64,000 nt of DNA from Bacillus rubiinfantis (GCA_000752035.1 CCFE01000010.1:1-64000); one strand, 5' to 3'. Shown: positions 25,120-34,164, counted from the stretch's first letter. Numbers and translations are program-made. The notes: generated by a model from the letters alone, not told the origin.

Positions 25120-25557
25120 TCATTCCGCATCATCAGGATTGCAGAAGCAGACACGCTTTTCAAAACGATCGTTCCATTTCCATGCGTGTGAGTTTGGATT
25201 GTATGCTGTGACAGCTACCCAAAGATCATCGCTTACCATATCAAAAACAATATGGAGGGGACGGAAATTTCGACCGACATAGCCAAGCAGCACAACGGAG
25301 GTTGACTTTGTTGTTTTGTTCCGTTCTACCACCCATCCGTAGGAAATAATTTCTTTCACATCGACTTCCGAAATCGAACGCTCCAGACTTCTTTTTTGAA
25401 AGTGCTTGTCGAATACGACTTTCGTTTTTCCTTTTTCGGCTTTTTCAAGAAACCGATCCAATTCCTTCTGACCGAGAGGACAGAACCGCTTTTGTAATTC
25501 CTCCCATCGTTCACGCTTTCGCTTGCATTCATATTGATCACTGCATTCGATTGTCAT
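25120..25557 (-). CDS. DUF4258 domain protein (RelE-like, possible toxin)
   Basis: About 145 residues. The segment FDKHFQKRSLERSISEVDV with downstream GRNFRPLHIVFD and VAVTAYNP matches DUF4258, a family of small RelE/HigB-like folds. The frame is open far upstream, but the ATG at 25,557 gives a sensible protein. It overlaps (ATGA) the stop of an 18-codon upstream frame (25,612 to 25,556), suggesting translational coupling. It is the first gene of operon 1 after the structured leader. Confidence 0.7.
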   Translation of the reverse strand: MTIECSDQYECKRKRERWEELQKRFCPLGQKELDRFLEKAEKGKTKVVFDKHFQKRSLERSISEVDVKEIISYGWVVERNKTTKSTSVVLLGYVGRNFRPLHIVFDMVSDDLWVAVTAYNPNSHAWKWNDRFEKRVCFCNPDDAE

Positions 25558-25587
25558 TTTTTTCGCCGTATATGCCACACAGAAGGA

Positions 25588-25621
25588 TAGCCCCTCTGTA
25601 TAGACTGCATACAGAGGGCTA
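25588..25621 (-). other. Hairpin over the start region of operon 1
   Basis: Reverse strand: AGCCCTCTGTAT GCAGTC TATACAGAGGGGCT, a strong stem without a T-run. It lies just after an AAAGGAGG ribosome site and spans the start of the short upstream frame. It may tune translation. Confidence 0.5.
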
Positions 25622-25651
25622 ATCCTCCTTTCATGAATTTTTGAAACACAA

Positions 25652-25846
25652 AAAAGCCGATCCTTCCCGAAGGAAACAATCGACTTTTCATATATTAACG
25701 CGCCAAGACGCGAAAATATCAAACGTATATAGTTTGCACGATGCAATTCCTGCCCCATAGGAGTCTGCCTGACATTTCTCCATAAAGAGAAAAATACAAA
25801 GGAAAAAAATTTGTGCCGAATCTCCTTTAAAAAGGTGTGACGACTT
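25652..25846 (-). promoter_or_regulatory. Structured leader RNA of operon 1, copy A
   Basis: Reverse strand, about 195 nt. In order: AAGTCGTCA with the CCTTT/AAAGG hairpin and GGAGATTCG; a variable part; a GTTTGATATTTT-CGCG hairpin with CGCG; and a terminator (AAGTCGATTGTTTCCTTCGG...GGCTTTTTT) at 25,652-25,684. The same elements occur in the same order at 36,666-36,869 before operon 2, with differences that mostly keep the stems. Confidence 0.75.
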
Positions 25847-25985
25847 CTACTAAGTGTGTAGCATACAGAGCAAATGTTATACGTTAAGTGTAACAAATCC
25901 GATAGTTAATTACAAGACTAACCGAGTGATTTTTCGTTCTTATCCGAAAGCAGAAAATACCACCAGTAAGGTATATCCACGACAA

Positions 25986-26951
25986 TCAATCTCTAATCAC
26001 ATCTAAAATTTCTTTAAAGCCATTTTTTTTAATATCTTTAAATGCCCTGCCAATTTTATTTTGCAATAAGCTCATAAAGCTACTTGTTGAGGGGATTATA
26101 GATACCAATTTTCTTTTTTCAAGTGCAAATTCTGCAATCATTTCGGAAGGGAGGTCTGCACTTTTAAGGCTCCTCTCCATTTCTTTCCCTTTATTGTTCC
26201 AGTACGTGATGTATGATAAACGCTTATTAAAATCATAAATACCCGCTTCAAAATTATCATATATATTCTGTTCCTTATAAAATTTAGCATCATCTTTGTT
26301 AACGATAATGAATAATAACTTTTCATTAAAATTAGGGTCTTTCATCAACTCAGTAATTTCATACATACAGTTTAAAGATTCCAAATATTTCCTACTAACA
26401 ATCGAAACAACAAAATCATGATTTCTAATTGTTTTCATGAATTCATCCAAATCATCTCTGTATTGAGTTATGTTTATGTCTCTACTTACGCTAATATCAA
26501 CATGTTTATTTAAACTTTTCTCAACAATATTTGCAAGGTCTGCATCAGCATGACAATAAGAAAGGAATACGGTTTTTGTTTTCATTTCTAGCAAATCTCC
26601 ATCCGTGTTAATTATATAAGGAATATCATTAACTTTGACTAAATCTATTGATTTGTCAATGGAAATAAAACTAAGTTTTTTGCCTTCAAATTGGAAAGGC
26701 TCAAATATACAGTTTACATTAACATTTAAAAGTTTTCGTGCATTTTCTACTTGGAAGGGGACTGAATAATTTTTAACTCTCAGCGTTCGCCCATCATCAT
26801 GTATACCCAAAATAATATCCCCCCCGCTTCCATTTGAAAAAGCAGAAATATATTTAGCTGCTTTTTCAGGAGTCAAAGTCGGGTGTATATATATTTTGTT
26901 ATTTCTGTCGCTATTTCTTATAGCTTGTATAATTTCATCTTTTGTTCTCAA
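25986..26951 (-). CDS. AlbA-like/Schlafen plus TIR domain protein
   Basis: 321 residues. Residues about 1-110 resemble the AlbA_2/Schlafen-type ATP- or nucleic-acid-binding domain (FSNGSGGDIILGI). Residues about 125-250 are a TIR domain (VFLSYCHADADLA) with a candidate catalytic Glu-198 in MYEITEL, the NADase position. TIR effectors in phage defence deplete NAD+ or make signal nucleotides. It starts with TTG behind GAGGTG, 20 nt after the sacsin/Hsp90-like gene, so the two are one operon. Confidence 0.85.
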   Translation of the reverse strand: MRTKDEIIQAIRNSDRNNKIYIHPTLTPEKAAKYISAFSNGSGGDIILGIHDDGRTLRVKNYSVPFQVENARKLLNVNVNCIFEPFQFEGKKLSFISIDKSIDLVKVNDIPYIINTDGDLLEMKTKTVFLSYCHADADLANIVEKSLNKHVDISVSRDINITQYRDDLDEFMKTIRNHDFVVSIVSRKYLESLNCMYEITELMKDPNFNEKLLFIIVNKDDAKFYKEQNIYDNFEAGIYDFNKRLSYITYWNNKGKEMERSLKSADLPSEMIAEFALEKRKLVSIIPSTSSFMSLLQNKIGRAFKDIKKNGFKEILDVIRD

Positions 26952-26971
26952 TATTGTTGCACCTCTGACTT

Positions 26972-29389
26972 TTATAATTTTCTAAGAGGAATCTTTGTGA
27001 TACCGGTTGTTTTGAGAAGATCACCCAATGTTATACTCTTTTGCTCGGTACCGTTATCTGTCCACAACTCATACTCCAAACTATCAAGAACTTCTAATTC
27101 TCCGTCACCATAAAAAATAATTTGGTCTCCATCAGTTGGACGAATGACAATTGTGAGTTCCTTTCCATCTTTTTTAATAGGGAATATCGTTTCTGTATAT
27201 TGGTTAGCTTGCCATTCTTCCAAAGTTGTTGGAAGGCTATATTGTGGTAAACTTTTCAAATAATTATAGACATTCAAAACGCTTCTTGCCAATATGGCCT
27301 CGAAATGCTTTCGCATTTCTGGTGTTGAAGTTACAACATGCTTTAATAATTCCCTTATTTGTTCTGTATTTAATTGAGGGTTTGCTAAAATGTTTTTGAT
27401 TTGTTGCTGGTTGTTTAAGAGTTCATCTAAACCTTCCATATCTATTCCATTTCGTTCAACCTTTTCGGCAATTTTCATTCTTCGTAAAGTTTCTTCGGGT
27501 GAAGATAACAGCATTCTTTTTGATAGAATCTTAGGGAAGAGTTCTTCCGATAATTCAGGTTCCTGTAAAAAAAAGTCGGTCAGTTTATTAAAAGTGGCTT
27601 GTACTTCATTTTTTCTCTCTGCTTGATTAACGGTCTCTTCTGAAAGAATAGCAGTCACTTTAATTTCGATTATCCCAGCACAGGACCTAGTATCTTTTAG
27701 CTTCAAGGGGCTTTTTTGATAATAAGAATTAAATGCGGTAATATTACGGTCCAACAGTTTCTTTTTATAGGTGGAATCTAACTCAAATAAAATTCCTTTT
27801 AATTCGTCGTTGATATTTGAATCGTAAAAGACATTATTAATAATATGAAAATTTTTATCTTGCGTGGGAACAAATGCAGATTTAATTACCTGTTCCATAC
27901 CTTCATCATCAACCCATAACGAATAAAATTTATTTAACCATTCACATGTTCTGAATTCGTCATTGAAATAACCATTAAATTCAGTAATATTCATTTCCTC
28001 GAACATCGAATTAAACTGTTTTAAATAGAAGTTACCACCAAAAATCTTTCTCCAACCAAAGAAGGTTTCTCTTGTAGGTATACTAACGTATCCACCATCA
28101 GTGAATAATTCCCAAAATAAAATGTCATTGTATTCCTTTTTTGCTTTTGGTAGATAAATTTGAATGCGTCCAGAATCGTCTAAATAAGACTTTCTTTCGT
28201 AACCGTAAGAAGGGTTGCTAATCGGTATAAGTGGCTTTTTCTCTATATACCCTTTAATTTCATCATAGCAATATTTTTGAAGACCGGAATATTGGCAATT
28301 TTTTAATAAACATATGTTGAATTCATTTCTAGTAATTACATTATCAGTACAAAAATCTATTAATATTTTATATAAAGAAACAGCCTCTTCAATTATCTTT
28401 TTATTCTCTGCATTACCATCCCTTATAGCGTTACGATCTATTTCAACATCAAAAAGGTCAGAATTCACAATGATAGGAAATGAGTATTCCTCGCTTCCTA
28501 TTAACGGGAAGTTACAAAATAACTTTGGCATATTTTCGGGAATATTAAGAAACGATAATAACTTATTATCGAAATCATATGTTACAGGGCAAGCGATTGT
28601 TACGTTGTTCCGTTTTAAAAAGAATATATACTTCAGAGTATCGTTATCCACATTGCTAGTTTTTATAGAGAAAATATTTCTATCCAACGGAGTAGGTATA
28701 GAATTGGTAGTTTCTCTTTCATAAATATCACCATTATAAGTTATTGAATTTATATTTTGATTAAATGCTAAAAGATAGGGTATTGTTGCTATTAGATCTT
28801 CTACCCCCTGTTTCACTGCTGCTACTGATTCATGAGTTCCGTTAAGATTGTAAATGAATTTTGTTTTATTTATTTTCTCCATAGCCCCATCAGTACTACA
28901 GTTTAATGTTTCCAACTTTCTTAACATTTCTTCTGTCTTACTTCTAATTTCAAGATATTCTCCATTAGTACGATCAATGGTAAAACTCATATCAGCCCAT
29001 GTGCCATTTTCACGAATAAAAGTCCCTTCAATATCAACAATCTCTGACAATAAGAAAGTTGAAATAAATCCTGTACCAAATTTTCCTGTTAATTTTTCTT
29101 CAGATAGTTGTTTTTCAGAACACTGAGTTATTAACGAAAATAAATTGTCATATGAAAAAGGTGTTCCATCATGACTGAAGCAAATTCTATCATCCGCAAT
29201 TTCTAAAGATATGTTAATCGAACTGTCTCTAGGCGTACAATCAGAAGCGTTTTGAATTAATTCCCATATCCACCTGCGCCGAATTTCATTTTTCTTTGCC
29301 TCTGAAGATTCTTTTATATTTTTTAATTCATTGAATATTTTACTTGTGCTTGTATTTAATGCAATTTCGAAATATTTATCTTTTGTCAA
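26972..29389 (-). CDS. Sacsin/Hsp90-like GHKL ATPase protein
   Basis: 805 residues. The N-terminal GHKL ATPase domain (about residues 25-230) shows the N box ELIQNASD (Asn-47), the G1 motif as HDGTPFSYDNL (73-83) and the G2 motif GKFGTGFIS (102-110), closest to sacsin-type Hsp90-like domains. The remainder is large, helical and unassigned. It is co-transcribed with the AlbA-TIR gene downstream. Such proteins occur in predicted conflict systems; here it is likely the sensor/ATPase of a two-gene defence module (inference). Start TTG behind AAGGAAGG. Confidence 0.8.
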   Translation of the reverse strand: MTKDKYFEIALNTSTSKIFNELKNIKESSEAKKNEIRRRWIWELIQNASDCTPRDSSINISLEIADDRICFSHDGTPFSYDNLFSLITQCSEKQLSEEKLTGKFGTGFISTFLLSEIVDIEGTFIRENGTWADMSFTIDRTNGEYLEIRSKTEEMLRKLETLNCSTDGAMEKINKTKFIYNLNGTHESVAAVKQGVEDLIATIPYLLAFNQNINSITYNGDIYERETTNSIPTPLDRNIFSIKTSNVDNDTLKYIFFLKRNNVTIACPVTYDFDNKLLSFLNIPENMPKLFCNFPLIGSEEYSFPIIVNSDLFDVEIDRNAIRDGNAENKKIIEEAVSLYKILIDFCTDNVITRNEFNICLLKNCQYSGLQKYCYDEIKGYIEKKPLIPISNPSYGYERKSYLDDSGRIQIYLPKAKKEYNDILFWELFTDGGYVSIPTRETFFGWRKIFGGNFYLKQFNSMFEEMNITEFNGYFNDEFRTCEWLNKFYSLWVDDEGMEQVIKSAFVPTQDKNFHIINNVFYDSNINDELKGILFELDSTYKKKLLDRNITAFNSYYQKSPLKLKDTRSCAGIIEIKVTAILSEETVNQAERKNEVQATFNKLTDFFLQEPELSEELFPKILSKRMLLSSPEETLRRMKIAEKVERNGIDMEGLDELLNNQQQIKNILANPQLNTEQIRELLKHVVTSTPEMRKHFEAILARSVLNVYNYLKSLPQYSLPTTLEEWQANQYTETIFPIKKDGKELTIVIRPTDGDQIIFYGDGELEVLDSLEYELWTDNGTEQKSITLGDLLKTTGITKIPLRKL

Positions 29390-29686
29390 AACATGACCTT
29401 CCTTCTATGTGAATTTATTTGAACCGAAGTATAATAAATGCCATTTGCATGGAGGCTGATTTTAATTGTTTCAAGTGTTCAAATAATACCACTTTTTGCG
29501 GCTTTTTTTAGAGAAAGCTCTGATGTAGTTTTTGATTAAGGTTTGATTATTTTTCTACCTATGATTTCCTATAATCGTCAAAATTCTATTGCCATGTGAC
29601 AACCCATTCCTTCTACCTACTTATTTCGAGTTACTTCTATTATATATAGGTTAAGAAATCATTTTTACCGAATCCCTTTCTAATAA
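29390..29686. other. Intergenic between integrase and GHKL gene
   Basis: About 300 AT-rich nt. It must carry the promoter of the GHKL/TIR operon. I see no gene and no convincing terminator for the integrase. Confidence 0.4.
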
Positions 29687-30589
29687 TCACTTTTTATACC
29701 GCATAAATTTATCTACCGTAGAATCCGCCACAGTTAGGTAATGCTTATCCAACGTTTCAAGCGACTGGTGTCCTGTTTGCTTGGCAATGGTTGACAGATC
29801 AGCCCCCGATGAGTGCATGAAGGCAACCATCGTTTTCCGAAAATTATAAGGGGTGTAGCCTGTCCATTTTTTTAACTGCTTCCTATAAGCGGTTTCGGAT
29901 ATTTTTACACCGTCAAACTTTCCGTCCTTCCTCCGGCTCCCTACAAAATAATCATTAGGCCGTAATCCATATTCTTTGATATACGACTGGATTGCCTGCA
30001 CCGTTTCTGGCTGCATACGTTTATTGTGCCACTTATCTTGTTTTCGCAAATGAACACTCACATATCGGCCTTCCAAATAAAAATCTTCCACCCGAAGACT
30101 CACCATTTCATTTGGCCGGTTTGCCGTATCAAGATTCACCAAGCAGATCGCCCTTGCTCTCGCATCGAGCTGATCTATGATGTGTAGCAATTCTTCTATA
30201 TCGACCGGCGTCTTCCCGGTTTCCCGCACCAGACGTTCGCGCCCTTCCTCCCGGTACAGTTTCCGGGTATTGGCGATTCGAGATTGGACGGCTTCATCGA
30301 ACTGGATGCCATGCTCAATGTTGAAGTATTTCCGCAAGGCGACCACACGCTTTTCCCAAGTGTTCTTCTTCACACCTTCCTCGGTGACAGAAACAAATAA
30401 GTAATCAAGAAAGGATTGACTGGATTCCTCCTGCTGCGTTGCTTCACAATATTTCTGAAACATACGGATGTCACTTTGGTATCCATCCGGGATATGATTT
30501 TCAATTTCAGAAATTTTCTTTTCTTGTTCGGCATAGCGCTTCCGATTCTCAAAATCTTTTGCATACACAACATTTCCATTATGCTCCAT
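29687..30589 (-). CDS. Tyrosine recombinase / phage-type integrase
   Basis: 300 residues: a SAM-like N-terminal core-binding domain (about 30-115) and a C-terminal catalytic domain. Catalytic candidates are Arg-158 (NRPNEM), Lys-190, Arg-251 (YNFRKT, where the usual HxxR His is Tyr), His-274 (TGHQSLE) and the nucleophile Tyr-284 (DKHYL). It is the only recombinase of this type in the accessory region, so it is the candidate enzyme for integration at rpsI. Its place far from the 13.16-kb junction is unusual, though. The ATG follows AAAGGGGTGG. Confidence 0.92.
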   Translation of the reverse strand: MEHNGNVVYAKDFENRKRYAEQEKKISEIENHIPDGYQSDIRMFQKYCEATQQEESSQSFLDYLFVSVTEEGVKKNTWEKRVVALRKYFNIEHGIQFDEAVQSRIANTRKLYREEGRERLVRETGKTPVDIEELLHIIDQLDARARAICLVNLDTANRPNEMVSLRVEDFYLEGRYVSVHLRKQDKWHNKRMQPETVQAIQSYIKEYGLRPNDYFVGSRRKDGKFDGVKISETAYRKQLKKWTGYTPYNFRKTMVAFMHSSGADLSTIAKQTGHQSLETLDKHYLTVADSTVDKFMRYKK

Positions 30590-30649
30590 TTCGCCACCCC
30601 TTTGCGAAATATTTACCGCTTACGCTTTTACTCTCTATTCTATCATATT

Positions 30650-30678
30650 GGTTACGATAACGTGGCAATATCGTAACC
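30650..30678. promoter_or_regulatory. Operator-like palindrome upstream of the integrase
   Basis: Perfect 10-bp arms GGTTACGATA / TATCGTAACC separated by 9 nt. It lies 60 nt upstream of the integrase start and about 100 nt before the divergent 30,779 gene, a place for a regulator controlling both. Confidence 0.6.
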
Positions 30679-30778
30679 TATTTTTAAGTAAAAAACCCCT
30701 TATTCAAAACTGGTTTTGTTTGCTTATGAAGTTTAATTACAGGACTATTTGAATTGGATAATAAATAAAGGAAGGGGT

Positions 30779-31036
30779 ATGACGATCAGGACTCTCAGGA
30801 CACCTGCACAGGCAGAGAAAGACAGAGACAAATTGAAGGACTATATCAATCTAATTGAACATTACTAACCTAAAACATTTGCACAGTATGTCGTATTCGA
30901 AAATGCGTTGCGGGGGAATTTACAAAAGATAGTCGGAAACCTGAACAGGCGAGGCGTTCACTTGGATGGCGGTCTGTTCACTCCTGATCCTGTGAAGGAA
31001 CTTCTTCTGTCAATGCCGCAGAAGGAAGATGAATAA
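30779..31036 (+). pseudogene. Small gene with an in-frame stop codon
   Basis: The ATG behind AAGGAAGGGG opens an 85-residue frame interrupted only by TAA at codon 30 (30,866-30,868). Reading through gives a coherent protein: TIRTLRTPAQAEKDRDKLKD at the start, then FENALRGNLQKIVGNLNRRG and a C-terminus ending in PQKEDE. Composition and ribosome site show this was a real gene. Family not recognised. It is divergent from the integrase. Confidence 0.65.
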
Positions 31037-31089
31037 AATAAAAAAGTATGTTCCTGCTATTTGAAAAGGACACTCCCTGTCCGTCAAAA

Positions 31090-31133
31090 ATACTGAACAA
31101 CAAAAAAACACGCCACTTAAAAGAATGACGTGT
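31090..31133 (-). terminator. End terminator of operon 2
   Basis: Reverse strand: ACACGTCATTCTTTTAAGTGGCGTGT followed by TTTTTTT. Its arms are nearly the same as in the end terminator of operon 1. Confidence 0.85.
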
Positions 31134-31291
31134 CTGCATATTATATCCTATTCACCTTTAAGGACTTCATCGTTGCCCTCACATTTACAATCTTGATGTG
31201 AAATCCTCATCCAAAATTTCAAAAACCGTTTCCGTTTTAATTTTTCATGATAACCTCTCCCTATTCACAAGAAACTATTTGATAAGTAGTT

Positions 31292-32170
31292 TTAATATTG
31301 AAGCCTCCAAAGCCCACGCTCGATAGGCACAAAATTATCGTGCATTTGAAGCGTCTGGCGGATTTTCTCTCTCCAATGTTTATTTTTTCTGGCTTTCTTG
31401 CTTCCTCCAATCAATTCATATATCTGTTCCAATTTTGCCTTACCACCCAACCATTCCATAGCCCCTTGAACCAAGTCACGCCATGTAATGTTATTGAACT
31501 GCCGCAAATCAAATGTCTTTGTCGTCGTACTTTTGAGTTGTACCATCCAGACGTGGTCCTTTTTGAATACAAGAAGATGTTCATGCACGATAGGGATGAA
31601 ACTGTTATTCGCATACTCCTTGTTATCAGACAGGCAATTATGTTGCATCTTGATGATATGCGACTCCAAATTACCGAACCAGGCCATATCCTTAATGATG
31701 GAATAATACCGTCCTTTCCGCCGAACATCCCCCACTAAGAAAGCATGATACCCTCCGTTCAGCAAGGATTGATAGATTTTGGCATTCACCTTGTCCAATT
31801 TCTCAATAAATTCCTCATAACTCATGACATTCGAAAGATCGTCCGGGTCATAAGATTTCCTTTGAAATTCATATCGCACGATATCCCAATATGGTGGGTG
31901 TGAAAACACAAAATCCGAACCGTATGGAATCTCATCTTTCAAAGCATTCCATCCAATATTCAAACCCAAATGAACACTGTTGGTGATACCTAATTCTCTT
32001 ACGACATCCTGTCCTGTTCCTCCACCCGAAAAAACTTCGACAAAGCGCTTCGGGGCCGAACGAGGGAAGAACTGTTGCAACAAATCCTTAATGACATGTC
32101 CTGAACAATTCCCCCTATAGGAAGCTTTCCCCCACTTACCACGATCCTGGTAACTAATGATAGATTTCAA
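31292..32170 (-). CDS. DNA methyltransferase-like protein
   Basis: About 292 residues. FVEVFSGGGTGQDV near residue 45 is the SAM-binding motif I, and FSHPPYWDIVRYE near residue 92 is a catalytic (S/N)PPY-type motif of amino-methyltransferases acting on DNA. The C-terminal part is basic. There is no cognate endonuclease nearby, so it may be an orphan methylase protecting the element. TTG at 32,170 is chosen since GGAGGG lies 7 nt upstream. It is the last gene of operon 2. Confidence 0.8.
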   Translation of the reverse strand: MKSIISYQDRGKWGKASYRGNCSGHVIKDLLQQFFPRSAPKRFVEVFSGGGTGQDVVRELGITNSVHLGLNIGWNALKDEIPYGSDFVFSHPPYWDIVRYEFQRKSYDPDDLSNVMSYEEFIEKLDKVNAKIYQSLLNGGYHAFLVGDVRRKGRYYSIIKDMAWFGNLESHIIKMQHNCLSDNKEYANNSFIPIVHEHLLVFKKDHVWMVQLKSTTTKTFDLRQFNNITWRDLVQGAMEWLGGKAKLEQIYELIGGSKKARKNKHWREKIRQTLQMHDNFVPIERGLWRLQY

Positions 32171-32198
32171 TTCAATTCCCTCCGTCTCCTGTCGCATC

Positions 32199-32597
32199 TT
32201 ATCGGGTTATTCCGATCACTTTATAGGAGAATTTATCCTTTTGAATTTGCTCCAAGAGGGCTTCTCTACTTGGGAATCCGACCGTTTCGATTCCCTCCTC
32301 CGTCATCACTTGCCTGCCGACCAAAAAAGAACCAACAACTTGCAAACCATTTGGGAATTCGAATACGGGATTACCACTAACAAACAATCCTTCGTCATCC
32401 AAAATGAGATCAATCGTGGGATTATACGCCAAGATGTCGATTGTGCTGCAATCAATTGATTTACAGAAAAACGTTAATTTTTCTTTAATTCCGCCACTTG
32501 CAAATGAAACGACTTTTGTATTGATTTCCAAAAATCGTTTACCTTCCGTGTCTTTTTCTGCGTCAACCAATAGGAAAAACTCTTTCTTTGAACTCAT
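32199..32597 (-). CDS. Hypothetical protein, possibly DUF3846-like
   Basis: About 132 residues. The segment IDLILDDEGLFVSGNPVFEF followed by VVGSFLVGR resembles DUF3846 proteins of phages and plasmids, but only loosely. The start at 32,597 follows AAAAGGAGA; the frame is open upstream without a ribosome site. It directly precedes the methylase-like gene. Function unknown. Confidence 0.6.
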   Translation of the reverse strand: MSSKKEFFLLVDAEKDTEGKRFLEINTKVVSFASGGIKEKLTFFCKSIDCSTIDILAYNPTIDLILDDEGLFVSGNPVFEFPNGLQVVGSFLVGRQVMTEEGIETVGFPSREALLEQIQKDKFSYKVIGITR

Positions 32598-32691
32598 GTA
32601 AACCAATCTCCTTTTCTGGGAAAATTTCAAAAAGAAAAAGACCGGAGCAATGGCTATCACCGCTGCATCCAATCTTTTTTTAAACAACTAA

Positions 32692-32909
32692 TCAATAGAA
32701 TTTACTTCCAAACATAAAATCCATGAATTCCGGAAATCGTTGTCCTGCAATTCCAGCACCCACGTTCCGATGCTTACCGTGAAATTTCACTTCGATTTAT
32801 CCGCACCGTGCATGTTGCAAACGGGCAGATATTTACCGTTCCCGAGACCAATGACGATCGTTTCTCTTTGTTCCAAACTGTTAGATTTTGTGATTTTACA
32901 ATAGTACAC
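32692..32909 (-). pseudogene. Small frameshifted hypothetical gene
   Basis: From GTG at 32,909 the frame gives YYCKITKSNSLEQRETIVIG and GNGKYLPVCNMHGADK and then hits TGA (32,787-32,789). A one-base shift restores EVKFHGKHRNVGAGIAGQRF and a C-terminus ending in FGSKFY at 32,692. The two halves read as one about 71-residue protein. No family recognised. Confidence 0.55.
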
Positions 32910-33060
32910 TCCTCTTTTTAATAAATGGGCAAAGCCGCCCGATTCGAAAAGATGGATTGTATTTTACGCAAAAATCAGTCAAATCCCTCGGACCCTGTTT
33001 TTTTACCTGTTCTTCCGCATTTACGTTCAACCATCCTCGTTGCATCAAGAAATCAGTCAT
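32896..33060 (-). CDS. Possible 54-residue protein
   Basis: The ATG at 33,060 opens a frame with MTDFLMQRGWLNVNAEEQ and a basic C-terminus. The ribosome site is weak (GACAGGGA). A 15-codon frame ends on the ATG (ATGA overlap), so coupling or an old frameshift is possible. It lies between the primase-like gene and the frameshifted gene of operon 2. Low confidence. Confidence 0.35.
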   Translation of the reverse strand: MTDFLMQRGWLNVNAEEQVKKQGPRDLTDFCVKYNPSFRIGRLCPFIKKRSVLL

Positions 33061-33113
33061 TTCCCTGTCGTTGCTACCTTTTTCAAAACTGTCTTCTCAA
33101 TCATTCCTACCAT

Positions 33114-34139
33114 TTATTTATAGTTACGATTGAATAACTCACGAACTATTTCCGTTGAAATTCCTAGTTCAGCACCCAATTCACGAAGCAGCATTTCACT
33201 TTCCTTTGCAGAAGCCGTCTTTGTCATATCTCCAAGCGTCTTATTTGCATATCGCATCTTATCAGGTTCCGATGAAAAGTCAGTCGATCGCTTTGCCTGT
33301 TCCTTGCTGAATGCGGAAAACGAAACAGCTTTTGCAACGATTTCTTTTCGAAACTTCTCAATCTTGTGTTTTGTGATGTAGTCATGTGGATCGACGCCCC
33401 TAGGCAAAACCGCGAATCGCAAATCCATCCCTTTCTTTATCAGGGTTTCCCCAATCCGTTTAGCGGACTCCATGCCGGCACTGTCGCCGTCGTAGCACAC
33501 GACAACTCGGTCTGTCCACTCTTGAAGGCTTTCAATCTGGTCCTCCGTCAAAGAAGTACCCATGACCGACACGACGTTCTCCAAGCCATGCTGCATTGCA
33601 GCCATCGTATCGAAATATCCCTCGAATAGGATCGCGAACTCCTTTCCTTTGATGGAAGCCACCGATTTATTCAAATTGTAGAGATGCTTGCCTTTCACGA
33701 AAAACGGTGTATCCGGCGTGTTCATATATTTCGCTGGGTAGGTATCGCCCGGAAGGACCCGGCCGGAAAACGCGATGATGTCTCCCTGCAAGTTTCGTAT
33801 AGGAATGGTGATTCGATTATGAAACAGGCCAGTACGCATCCCGTTCCGCCGCCTGTCAGGTTTCAATAAACCGAATATTTCACACTCATCAAGGTCATAG
33901 GCATGTGCAAGAAGTAATTTTCGCAACACATCGCTTTGGTACGACCAACCTATCTGAAAGGTATCAATCGTCTCCCGCGTGAACCCCCGGTCTAGCAGAT
34001 ATTGATGAGCCTGTTCGCCTTCAACCGTGTTGCATAGTAGGTGATGATAAAAGGAAGCGACATAATTGTACAATGCCACATATCGCTTACGTAGCTCTTT
34101 TGCTGTGCCTGAAGGCTTCCAATCCGTCATTTTTGTCAT
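33114..34139 (-). CDS. DnaG-like primase protein without zinc-binding domain
   Basis: About 341 residues resembling DnaG. The N-terminal catalytic-core part has HQYLLDRGFTRETIDTFQIG and ITIPIRNLQGDIIAFSGR. The Toprim part has FEGYFDTMAA and VVCYDGDSAGMES, whose Glu and Asp residues bind metal. The N-terminal CHC2 zinc finger and the C-terminal helicase-binding domain are absent. It probably primes replication of the element. The start at 34,139 follows GAAAGAGG. Confidence 0.85.
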   Translation of the reverse strand: MTKMTDWKPSGTAKELRKRYVALYNYVASFYHHLLCNTVEGEQAHQYLLDRGFTRETIDTFQIGWSYQSDVLRKLLLAHAYDLDECEIFGLLKPDRRRNGMRTGLFHNRITIPIRNLQGDIIAFSGRVLPGDTYPAKYMNTPDTPFFVKGKHLYNLNKSVASIKGKEFAILFEGYFDTMAAMQHGLENVVSVMGTSLTEDQIESLQEWTDRVVVCYDGDSAGMESAKRIGETLIKKGMDLRFAVLPRGVDPHDYITKHKIEKFRKEIVAKAVSFSAFSKEQAKRSTDFSSEPDKMRYANKTLGDMTKTASAKESEMLLRELGAELGISTEIVRELFNRNYK

Positions 34140-34164
34140 TTCAAAACCTCTTTCATTTATATTT

